Shown: positions 1 through 8,680 of the stretch, one piece after another
Numbering within the stretch: the stretch's first letter is position 1
Layout: every line of letters begins with the position of its first letter
Source of the DNA: Byssochlamys sp. IMV 00236
Lineage: Eukaryota > Ascomycota > Eurotiomycetes > Eurotiales > Thermoascaceae
DNA: 18,796 bases
Assembly (NCBI GenBank): GCA_001931875.2
Contig: MSJH02000238.1
Location: 1-18,796 of the forward strand
Direction: 5' to 3'
Position numbers and translations under genes: made by a program
Notes under the pieces: generated by a model
Told to the model about the DNA's origin: nothing
Seen by the model: only the letters and a program-made list of their open reading frames with translations
The model's database searches: none

Positions 1-30
1 CTACATGTCAAAAATTATGTTTAAGCTTTC

Positions 31-49
31 TTTTTTTTTTTTTTTTTTT
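31..49. repeat. Poly-T tract (T19)
   Basis: An uninterrupted run of 19 T close to the window start. On the minus strand it is poly-A and could be the 3' tail of an old retroelement, but no element is recognisable beside it. Confidence 0.8.
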
Positions 50-1556
50 GATACCAAATATCCTTTCGTACAGCAACTTTGACTTTATAGAAACCATGTC
101 TATTATAAATATTCTAGATTATGTGTACAAGCGGTTCGTCCTTTACTTTGCTCACTGTTTTTGAATGATTGCATTATACCTTTTGGCTTCTTCTTGTTAC
201 CTTACTTACCTCAATGACGATTAGGCTCAAGCTTTTCAAGCTTTTTAACCGCTGCACATGTCAATGTTGAAATGTTCAACATGTGTCTCATTAAGCTATT
301 CAGTTTTAAAAGATTTAACCATATATATAAAAATTTGATACTTTATTAAGTAATTGTAAAAACATTAAAACCAATAGAAAATAGCTACCATTCTTTTATA
401 AAAAACATTAAACTTGGACCGTCTGACATCGTCTGTCAGCTGAGGCTGAATAGACAAGGCTACGTAGTGTATAAAATAACCTCACCTTTGGCTTTACACA
501 GTAGAACGTATGTACACACAAGCAGCCAAGTTCAAATGTATAAAGTCAAGAGCTTTGTATAATATGAGGTTTGCGATATAAAATGTATATCTCTACTTGA
601 TCATTCCTATCTACTCATAACTATCACCCAAGCAAAGTGTTTCAATGTGCCACTTGTGGAGAGTATATTCTGTCTACGCAGCGACGTTTACATCCCTTTG
701 CTGAAGAGCTAAAATGATAATGTCTATCTAAGCATTATGCTTTTAGCTGCTCGAATATGCATCGACGTTCTAACATGACAGATCCCTTGCCGCTCCTTTT
801 TTAAAATTCTTCCAATATTGCAGCCTTATGGACCTACCGATGGTCGATCACTTTACTCCCTCTTGTATTGACTAGACCAATTACAGCATACTACAATTTT
901 TTTATGGCCAAAGTCTCCTTGAAATGGCTACATCGTTCCTCCGACTCTATAGCTAACTTAGTATTACACTGCTCTAGTGCTCAAAGGAGCGCTCTATCGC
1001 CACTCATCCAAACCATTAGATTTGTTTTATAGAATCACTCTGCTAACTAAATAGAAGGTTCTATATTATATGCATAGGACTACACCCGTAAATTGAACGG
1101 CATTGATCACAGATATGCGACTCCGTTCCGCTGTTCTTTGATTAATCTGCCACCACTTTTTTTTTGAAAGGTTACTCAAGAAAAGCCTATCGTATTCCGA
1201 TGGAATGCTAATAGCTGTTTGGTTCAAAAACGTTAGATAAGGCCTCTTAATGGATAACCCAATGTGCATCACATAAAATTTATAGCTATGGTGAAGCAGA
1301 AAGCTGATGAATTATTAAAGAGATTCATACATATATTACCCCCTTCTCATCCTTTGTCATTACCATTTGAACGTACCTAAGAACTCCTTTTATGAATGTT
1401 TTAATCCTTTTCATCTTTTAAACGTGGAATCTTGTACACATGCACAACATGGCACAGTAACACAAACTTGTTCACATGTTCCTTTAAGCAGTTTGAGTTG
1501 CAACTTGTTATTAAACTTTTTAAGCATTCCGAATGCTTTTCGACTCTTGGCTTCAA
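50..1556. other. Gene-poor AT-rich stretch, no gene supported
   Basis: No coding region can be defended here. A minus-strand ORF of 68 codons (1066-1272) has no recognised domain or splice context. Around 600-720 a plus-strand reading gives a short CxxC...H peptide (FQCATCGEY followed by RRLH) with the wrong spacing for a C2H2 finger and stops on both sides. A 75-codon plus-strand reading at about 818-1032 is equally unrecognised. An imperfect inverted repeat lies near 254-284. The stretch may hold old, unrecognisable pseudogene DNA. Confidence 0.5.
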
Positions 1557-2017
1557 TTAACGTAAAACTTTTCTACGCATAGCTTCTTTAGTTGGGTAGA
1601 AATCACTAGAAGGTAGACGCTTATGCAGCTTGATGTTATCACGGGATAATGCCTCTCTTCTAGAATGTGTATATCCCCACTTCAGACCAATTACCTAAAT
1701 CGGAATGTAATCAACCAAAATGAACTGGCGACGAAAGATGAATGTTAACGAGGATATGACAATGAATATACGAAGCCATGCTTTATCTTTAGTAATACAA
1801 ATGATAAAATCTATGTCTGTAGTCGTCCTTTCGAGATGCTCTTCCCTTTTTTACGGCGTAAGGTTAAGAATAAAAATGGAATAGATCCATAGTTTATTTG
1901 TAACTCCTTTATTAAGGCTGCCACCGTTCTTCCTTGTTCATGCTTATCTTCCCTTTGATAGGAGGCAACAAGAAAATACGCTCCCATAAATAATAATAGC
2001 AATGGGATAAACATCAA
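1557..2017 (-). pseudogene. Decayed coding segment of unknown family
   Basis: Two minus-strand readings look like protein but are in different frames. The upstream one (2017-1811) starts with a hydrophobic stretch (FIPLLLLFMGAYFLVASY), like an N-terminal membrane anchor, followed by a charged region. The downstream one (1694-1557) is a 46-codon open stretch with a strongly charged composition, including LKWGYTHSRREAL and SSDFYPTKEAMRRKVLR. It is bounded by TAG at 1695-1697 and TAA at 1557-1559. The two are out of frame with each other, and no GT..AG pair was found that joins them. I do not recognise the family. It could be a broken host gene or a transposon protein. Confidence 0.3.
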
Positions 2018-2796
2018 AAACTCATTTTAATCTAATATATAAAGCACTCTGAATCACGTAAACAACAAAGAGGACAATATACATCTCGTATAGACACCCG
2101 TTTTAGCTAATATTTCTTTTCGATCATGAGTTTATGGCTAGAATGCGCTTTTGCTCAATTTAAAAGATATGTTGCGCTGTACTTTATCATTGATTGTTGC
2201 AAATTAAAACATACATAATGCCTCCTTATAGTTCATTAATTAAGCTTTATTAGATGCTCATTAGATCGAACGATCAAGCACTCACGTGTTCTATTGTTTA
2301 ATCTTTCTTAAATATCAACCTTTACTCCTTAATAACATTTTAGCCTCGATCATTGAGAGATATATAATACTTTAATTAAATTAAAAGTTCAAACATTTTG
2401 GCAAAGTTCATACGCTCCAATCATAGTAATAAAAAGCATATGCATCGAATTTTAAACTAGGTGCAAAGGCGAATTACACTAAAGCTATCAGCAAATGTTT
2501 AAATAACTCATTTCGCTACTCTCTCTCTCTCTTACGCTAACTGCTGATATGAGGTTATATTTCATCAAATATGTTTTCTTTCTGTTGATAGCATGAACCT
2601 TTAGTACGCTCAACTTTATACTATGATGCTTTATACAGCTTAGAGAAAAGGTTACAAAAAAGCAGTAGCCTTAATCTTGTGATCAAAAAGAAAAGCCACC
2701 CTTTTCTTTAGCTATTCCTTTAATGAAGAAAAAAAAAGGGGGAGTGCTTGGAGATCGTTGTGTGATATCCGATTAACTGGAAGACTAATGAATAGG
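2018..2796. other. Noncoding stretch with a short CT repeat
   Basis: No gene is seen. It holds a (CT)n tract at about 2518-2532 and an A9 run near 2729. Otherwise the sequence is AT-rich and unremarkable. Confidence 0.5.
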
Positions 2797-2930
2797 GATA
2801 ACGTGTTATCATTTCATATTTGCTGAGGTGTTAAGGAATACACTGCTATGGGCAGCGCACTAAATCCAGGATTACTGCTAATCTTTTGCAGGTCTTTTAA
2901 AGGGAGAAGGGCTTTCATTGTCATGTTCTT
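2797..2930 (-). repeat. Fanzor-element 3' tail, copy 1
   Basis: About 130 bp that closely matches 8681-8800 (roughly three quarters identical by eye). The second copy is the C-terminal end plus 3' flank of the Fanzor-like pseudogene. Read in the Fanzor frame, this copy gives the tail peptide HDNESPSPFKRPAKD and then a stop. Similarity ends on the left at a near-palindrome (GATAACGTGTTATC, 2798-2811) and on the right just before position 2931, where the zinc ribbon would be expected but is absent. Copy 1 also has an extra ~11 bp beside its AAAAGA. It overlaps the last exon of the gene at 2814-3535, which reads it in another frame. Confidence 0.6.
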
Positions 2931-3535
2931 TTCTTTCTCCTTTTTAAATGCTTCAGTCTTAACAACATTGCCTATATATTTCTTAGATATCTTTATGGGA
3001 GCAGAAGTACAGCTAGTGAAAAGAGTAGGAGCAGATAATTCAAATTGAACACTCGTTTCCTTGTTGACTGCAGGCATAGATACTTTTTCATTGATGACAA
3101 TATTTGAAGGACCAGGGCCAGATATGTCTTCTATAGAAGCTTTCAAAGTAGTACAAGTTTTCTTGTCTATTACAACATTTAGTTATAAAACAAATGGAAC
3201 CAATAGATGTTACCTTTACCTTTTTTAAGTAATGGCGTTTCTTGAAAGTTATCATTGCTTGCTTCAAAAGATGCATTTTTGAATAAACTTGTTTGCGTAT
3301 GTGCAAACAAAGAAAGGAACTCATAGCCTACAGATAAATGGACCCTTAGTATATGTAACATCGACTTTATAGCTTACATACCGTTCCCTTTATTTCGTTT
3401 GCCTTTGAAGGCGGAAGGCCGTCGTCTTTCTTTCACTTCATTTTGAAATAAAGACAAAGTAAATACGTTTATAGATTGATGTAACAAAATCGCTAAGTTA
3501 TGCCTTTGCTGTGCATCCTCTTGTAAGCTGCACAT
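2814..3535 (-). CDS. Three-exon gene, 206-aa basic hydrophilic protein of unknown function
   Basis: I built this model from splice signals. Exon 1 is 3535-3382 (ATG at 3535-3533), exon 2 is 3327-3214 and exon 3 is 3166-2814 (TGA). Intron 1 (3381-3328, 54 bp) starts GTATGT, has an ATACTAAG branch site and ends CTGTAG. Intron 2 (3213-3167, 47 bp) starts GTAACA, has AACTAAAT and ends AATAG. Both are phase 1 and the frame stays open throughout, 621 nt in all. The protein begins MCSLQEDAQQRHNLAILLHQ and has a basic patch (ERRRPSAFKGKRNKG) near residues 36-50, an FLSLFAHTQTSLF segment, then a Ser/Thr/Lys-rich half. No signal peptide, membrane helix or known domain is visible, and the basic patches would suit a nuclear protein. 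The last ~38 residues are encoded by sequence shared with a Fanzor-element tail, in a different frame. An upstream 5' exon cannot be excluded. Confidence 0.55.
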
Positions 3536-3845
3536 TTAGTGCTGTTCAGAACAAGTGCTGTTCAACTTATCGTGAGCAGAAGTTTGCTGCTTTACATTCT
3601 TGTGTACTATGTCCCACAGGAGAAAATAGTGCCATTATCTACATAAATGCCTTAATATAAAGAGTTTACCTTCATCTATTACAGAAGCTTTTATTTACTC
3701 GTTTCTGTTATTGTAATCAAAGAATGAAGGAAAAGTAAAGAGGGCTCAGTTATACTGAGAGAGAGAGAGACACAAGAGGAAATTTCTTCTGCCTCCTTTA
3801 TCATTTTTGTATGGTCCATAAAGTGTTTCAAGGCAATTACAAAAC
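3536..3845. other. Upstream region with a short GA repeat
   Basis: This lies between the start of the minus-strand gene and the decayed plus-strand segment. It contains a (GA)n tract at about 3757-3770 and no supported coding region. It probably contains the promoter of the 2814-3535 gene. No clear TATA box is assigned. Confidence 0.4.
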
Positions 3846-4520
3846 AGAAAACAGAAGTTTAAATATCCCACATACTACTTATTGCATGTACAAGGTCATC
3901 AAAAAGTAGTCGTATGTTCATTTCTATTACAAGGTGAAACTTGTACAATCCATTCTAATCAACTTGTGCTTTCCTACCTTTTATGGTTATGCCAACAGTC
4001 TGCGCATAGTCAATTGCTACTTGGTACTGAAATGTTTAACAAATATCAAAGTTCTTCAAAATGACTGGAGCTTCAATGCCCCACGCATTTAATTCCTTCA
4101 AACTGTATGGGCTATGATTAGCAGGACTAATCCCAAGATAAGCGACCTCATGCGACAAATAACAAAAAAGAAATATCAAGCACGATCTCCAACTGACTAT
4201 CTTTTGATTTGCTCATTCGATCCAATTGATCTGAATTGTTTTTTGCTTCCTGATGAAGCAATAATCGCAGTTTTGTTACGTCTAAAGTTAATTTTTTCCA
4301 AATTAATCGATTCAAGTGCAAATTGCGAGTTTAAAATTTACGATTTGGCTGTTGTAAAGGTCAGTCTTTTGATCTGCTTAATGGACTCATAAGCATTATC
4401 CGAAAATCTTGTTCTGGACCTGGGAGCGTAATTCTTTCGCTGTCAAGGAAAAAAAGAGTATAATGATTACACCTGGCATAACTTATGCTCCTCTGGATCC
4501 CTAATAGTCTTACTGAAATG
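3846..4520 (+). pseudogene. Decayed plus-strand coding segment, family not recognised
   Basis: Successive plus-strand frames read like protein. The first, at about 3859-4064, contains YYLLHVQGHQKVVVCSFLLQ and a Trp/Cys-containing LLWLCQQS. The second, 4114-4392, runs ISRTNPKISDLMRQITKKK... to FKIYDLAVVK and ends near a possible GTCAGT donor. A further stretch in the 4400-4520 region, interrupted by stops, reads FFRCQGKKEYNDYTWHNLC. The frames do not join without indels and in-frame stops remain, so this is more likely a broken gene than a spliced one. The composition is not typical of reverse transcriptase or transposase. No function is offered. Confidence 0.3.
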
Positions 4521-5004
4521 ATGTTTATCTTAAAGAAAGTTAATGCACTGAGAGTATCATTTGGATATGTAAATGGGCATTAGTGACCAAACTGCAGCTT
4601 ATTTAATAATTTCTTCAATTCACTACTCAAACCTTACACTTAAATATTGTCTTCACACGATTATTATTATTATTATTATTATTATTATTGTTATTGATTG
4701 ATCAATCAGAAACCGCTTTTTGTGCACTGCAATAGAATGAAGATCCTTCATTCATTATAATACCTTTTTTATGTCACAATTTAAATTATGAATGAATCAA
4801 TGACTACTAACCGCGCTCTATTTTAATATACATCTCTTCTCAATAAAGGATATAAATTGTTTGTCACGATTTTCTGTCCTTTTCATGTAATAGTTTCAAT
4901 TAACGTTAGAACTTTATTAACAGATCACCTCTCCATATTCAGCCTACTACAAAAGTAAAAAAGCAGTTGTTTTATTGAATAAAGTACATCTTTTTGGAGA
5001 ATCG
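4521..5004. other. Noncoding stretch with an ATT microsatellite
   Basis: No gene is seen. A (ATT)n microsatellite occupies about 4660-4696, with one G interruption near its end. The rest is AT-rich. Confidence 0.6.
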
Positions 5005-5175
5005 TTATTCATTACTTCCTTGTGCTTTAGATAAATAAAACAGTTGAAAACATCTTTCCATAGCAACAAAAGCCTTTTGCTGGCTCTCAGCATGAGAGAA
5101 TTGAGGAATAACTGTGAAGCTACGCCATATCCTATGGACAAATGAGTAAGTATCAGCAAAGGGGTCACAATGTGT
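5005..5175 (-). pseudogene. Fragment of a coding sequence truncated by LINE C
   Basis: One minus-strand frame is open from the LINE C boundary to a TAA at 5005-5007. It reads like real protein (THCDPFADTYSFVHRIWRSF, then VIPQFSHAESQQKAF, ending LFYLSKAQGSNE), about 56 residues rich in aromatics. The longer ORF in another frame over the same DNA has a less protein-like composition. The family is not recognised. It starts abruptly where the LINE 3' tail ends, so the LINE probably inserted into, or was joined to, a coding region. No initiator Met is needed if it is the C-terminal end of a disrupted gene. Confidence 0.35.
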
Positions 5176-5706
5176 CGTTATGTCCGAGATAAAAGATATT
5201 CTTTATTAAAAGGCACGGAGACGTCGCCAGTATGGGCATAATGCCTCGCCTTAGAGTGATTATTACTGGTGTAATAGGATAATATAATAAAAAACAGTAT
5301 GTAGCTGAAAAAAAGGTGTAAGAGGTATGTATGAAATGGGTGTTATGCTGAGATGGATGAATTTGTATGGGTAAATTATCAAGTACTGCAATTGCTTCAT
5401 CAACTGGCAATTTTGAGGGCAGATATACACAGTAAATCAACAGATTGGAGACTTGACAAGTGAGGAGGGAAGATGAGCGACTTCATAAGGGCAATTCGGA
5501 TGAACTAAGAGTCTGATGCCCATTTTACCTCGGAATGTGTTATCAACAGGAATGGTAAAACTATAATATTGCTTCCAATTTGTAAGAAACTTCAACGTCG
5601 GCAAAAACCACGTCTCAGTTAGGAAGAGTTGATCTGTATAAGGAATGAAGTTTGTAACGATTTCGATTTTGTGACGAGTACAGCCATTGTAATTCCATAA
5701 TGTCAT
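5175..5706 (-). mobile_element. LINE copy C: internally deleted non-LTR retrotransposon
   Basis: Read on the minus strand, it starts with ATGACATTATGGAATTAC, the start of an APE-type endonuclease (LWNYNGC with the metal-site Asn, LFLTETW with the Glu, VYLPSKLP). It runs to IQIHPSQ in two overlapping frames (5706-5437 and 5440-5165). The next ~170 bp (about 5345-5180) are the LINE 3' tail, very like LINE B at 13810-13960: an AATAAA on the minus strand near 5205, then CTCGGACATA at the extreme 3' end. GDFN, the rest of the endonuclease, RT and CCHC are missing, so the copy cannot be autonomous. The 5' end stops near 5706-5720, next to Ty3 debris. Confidence 0.8.
5178..5188 (+). repeat. Partial tRNA-Ser 5'-end sequence at the LINE C 3' terminus
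   Basis: TTATGTCCGAG shares its last 10 bases with the tRNA (TATGTCCGAG). The preceding bases (GTGTCG) resemble the LINE A flank (GTGTCGTCAC) with a 3-bp loss. Confidence 0.6.
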
Positions 5707-5808
5707 AGATATTGAGTAGAATGTGTGATATTATCGATAAATAAATGGTTTACAGCTCGGAGAATTAGAAAATGCAAGTAGACGGATTGAGTCTCTTTGT
5801 AATAATTC

Positions 5809-6249
5809 ATGAATAGAGTAAGGAAGAGATTAATGACAAAAAGTGATCCTATCTATGCTGGCAACTACACTGTTGAACGAAAGACACAAAATGGTTCTTA
5901 CGTCTTAGTTGATGTTACTGGTGCTTTCTTACCAAAAGAAGTACCTCCATCGCATATAAAGATTATTTCCTAGGAAATACCTTCAACTAAAATAGATCAG
6001 CTTGAATCGTTTGAGGTTGAAGCAGTTCTACACCGCAAAGGTACACAGGATAGCTACCTACATAGAGCTCGTTGGAAAGAGTACAATGAAGATGATGAAA
6101 CTTGGAGAACTAGCTAATGCCAAAATATTGAGCTCCTCGTAACGAACAAGAACTATCCCAAGAAGATAACCTTGTATCTAAGACATCCAGTTCATCAAAG
6201 CGTAAGTGTTCATCGCAAAATAAGAATTTTTAAGAAATCTACATTTTGA
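5809..6249 (+). pseudogene. Ty3/gypsy chromovirus pol end: integrase C-terminal region and chromodomain
   Basis: The plus-strand frame reads RLMTKSDPIYAGNYTV, then NGSYVLVDVTGAFLPKEVPP and SHIKII, the usual integrase C-terminal (GPY/F-type) module of Ty3/gypsy elements. About 20 codons later comes a chromodomain: FEVEAVLHRKG..., then LHRARWKEYNEDDETW with the aromatic cage-type Trp residues. Chromodomains on Ty3 integrases direct insertion toward marked chromatin. The copy is dead: TAG at 5971-5973 splits integrase from chromodomain and TAA at 6115-6117 cuts the chromodomain end. The frame finally stops at 6247-6249. The integrase core, RT and gag are absent. The left end abuts LINE C, about 100 bp away. 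Confidence 0.8.
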
Positions 6250-6690
6250 CCTTTTGATTCCTATCAAGCGTTAATTTATGCATGCTTAGCCTCTTATGAA
6301 TACCATGCATGCTTTGGCCTTGAAGTGATGTAACCCTATCGTCGCCAAATCACACAAACTCTTTTTTTGGTCTAAACGGTTGTGGCTTTTGTCCTCAGGT
6401 GATACAACCTGCGCACCATTTTATTATCGACGTATACAAGAGTAGTGTGCATGTAATGTCTACGCAACGTTAAATAAAAGTAAAAAGAACAGAAAAAAGA
6501 GCATTTATTGAGGGGGAAGACATACTTCAAGTAGTAAATAAATGAAAAGAGTTAATAATAGATATAATTTAAATCTGATAAATCAAAGATTTCAAAAAAG
6601 ATCGTCGTACAAGGTACAGTGTATAATTGATGAAAACTAACAAAAAAAAGCTTTTCTTGTATCTCTTTTATTTCCTTTAACTTTTTTTTT
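6250..6690. other. Intergenic region: possible LTR debris and 5' region of the membrane-protein gene
   Basis: This follows the Ty3 pol end. A stretch starting TGATGTAACCC near 6326 could be the start of a degraded 3' LTR, but no second copy is present to confirm it. It also holds the promoter side of the 6702-8618 gene. A T13 run and CCAG at 6698 make a plausible 3' splice site of a 5'-UTR intron just before that gene's ATG. Confidence 0.35.
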
Positions 6691-6701
6691 TTTTCCAGTT
6701 T

Positions 6702-8618
6702 ATGCATTTTATACCTGAAGCATGTTATAGAAGGGTAAGAACAGATGGTCACGGCTCTACAAAATTAACCTATTTTCTTTGTATAGCCTTTGGAGCCCAG
6801 AGCCCTTGTCTATAGTAGAGGTGCCACTGCTATTACAATGGGTCTAGCATTTTTAGGTTTCTGTGGATACTTGATCAACCTGGTAGTTTATCAATAACTC
6901 GACTTTAATCTTGATCTTAATACACAGTAGATGTATCATGATCGACCATTAATTCAAACATCATCAGAAGCGATCACCAACAAGATTGATACGCCCGATA
7001 TTGAGTTTTGCGTGCAAAATACAAGTATGCACATGGTACATTGCTCGGGGATGTTCTTTAATTGGACAACGATCCCATTAAATGACTGTTGGACAAGATT
7101 TTTCCGTGCGGGAGAGTCAACTGGTGATACATCTAGATGCTATATTTTTGAGACCAACGGCACGATGAGCATGGCAACGGGCTTTGCTTATGATAACAGA
7201 GAGGCGATGAGAAGAATTGATTTTTACTGGAAGATTGATGACTTACAGAACATCTCTTATGCTTCTATTTCAACTCCAGCAATAGCCGTTCAATTGTATG
7301 ATCCGCAATTTAATCCATGGAAGAAGTATACAATCGGTGACACACCTGTAGAGGTAAAATAAAATTGTGGTGATGTGTGTATGTGCCCTGCCTGACATTT
7401 ATGTAATGTAGCAAAGAATGCTCACCAATATTAGACTGGGCGCTAATAGGGCAACTACTTTTTTGAACTATACATCTTCCATATTCTATACCCCAAAGAG
7501 GTACCGCGCTATAAAACCACACGATGCAGCTTCAGTTTTTGGCTTTGTAATGCGATTTATCTTTTATTTCTAAATAATTAACAAAAATCTATAGACACCA
7601 AACTATGTAGATATCCATACTCTTTCGATCTTCCAGCAAAACTGGCCACTAGCGCCTACTTCTCCCAACTCAGTTGTCAACAGAACCGTAAGATCGTCAT
7701 CGTGCCACAAGCAATTTATGTCCTGATTTTCCTATTTTATTTATTTAGTCATACCACGGTTTCATGTCTGTCCAGTTAGCCCAAAGCACTATTGATGTGA
7801 TGGTAATTATACAAGATTCTAGTTAAACACATTACTTATAAAATCAATAGTCAGAAATAAGACAGCATACATTGCTTGCTTCTCTTGCTATGGCAGGTGG
7901 CTGCTATGGAGTTCTTACCACTATATATATTATTCTTTTCGGCATGACAAGACTAACACCATGGGGCTTAGTTCATCATGTACCGGTTATGATCAATAAC
8001 CGAAAGCAAAAGAAAGGCAAACAAGACAATATCGAAATGTACATGTCTGGTCAAGAAGCAGAAGACAATAAGTATACCACATATGCTTCCTCCACATCAT
8101 CCATACTTCCCTGGTTCTTCCGCAGCGGAGAGCGAAGTAAAACGATGATAAGAAAACAAAGAAGAGAAAGTGATTCGACAACCGGGTCAAATAAAGGAGC
8201 AGCAGAACTTAGAGAATTTGATAGAACACCTATCCAAGAAAACGTATTTGTACCAGATAGCTCTATTCACGATCAAAACACCAACAGCACCTCATTTGAG
8301 GCTCTAATGGCTGATCCTTTCGGCAAATCCAACGAAAGTTCAAAGGTCTCTAGAGACCCATTTAGTCTGCCTTCACTCAATGACAGGACAACTGATTATC
8401 AAAAGGCAGCAACCCCTGTTTCTGCAGATATTCAAGCAATATATGATATGCTACGTAAAGAGCGTAGTAAGAATAGCGAGTTAAGCTCAAGAGTAGAAGA
8501 ACTTGAAGTGATCTTGGCAGAATACTTTATCGATACCTCCTATGTGGATAAGCTTCGTGGAAAATCCAAGGCACTGGAAGGCAATGCAGATGTAACCCAA
8601 CGTGGGAATTTACCGTAA
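6702..8618 (+). CDS. Seven-exon gene for a 533-aa two-pass membrane protein with a glycosylated lumenal domain and coiled-coil tail
   Basis: Exons are 6702-6734, 6787-6882, 6931-7353, 7412-7546, 7595-7687, 7749-7802 and 7851-8618. All six introns (48-61 bp) are GT..AG, and every one is phase 0. The joined frame is 1602 nt without a stop. TM1 is at about residues 23-45 (ITMGLAFLGFCGYLINL) and TM2 at about 287-310 (AMAGGCYGVLTTIYIILFG). Between them lie six N-glycosylation sequons (NTS 73, NWT 87, NGT 119, NIS 150, NYT 203, NRT 258) and four Cys (70, 80, 96, 113), so this loop is lumenal or extracellular. After TM2 comes TPWGLVHHVP, a basic Ser-rich linker, and a coiled coil at about 470-515 (RKERSKNSELSSRVEELEV). 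The architecture resembles an uncharacterised family I associate with Mucoromycota. No catalytic motif is visible. The start is the first in-frame ATG after a likely 5'-UTR splice acceptor at 6698. Confidence 0.8.
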
Positions 8619-8680
8619 TTTAGCCTTTAGTTTTATTATTATATTCTCTATGCATAATTAAAAAAATAATGAGTAAAAAA

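Noticed and set aside
600..715. Possible C2H2 zinc finger (FQCATCGEY...RRLH)
   Set aside because: Spacing from the second Cys to His is 11, the second His is not placed properly, and stops flank it closely. No second finger is in frame.
2848..3048. Plus-strand ORF opposite the 206-aa gene
   Set aside because: It is antisense to exon 3, which has consistent splice joins. No domain or splice context supports the plus strand.
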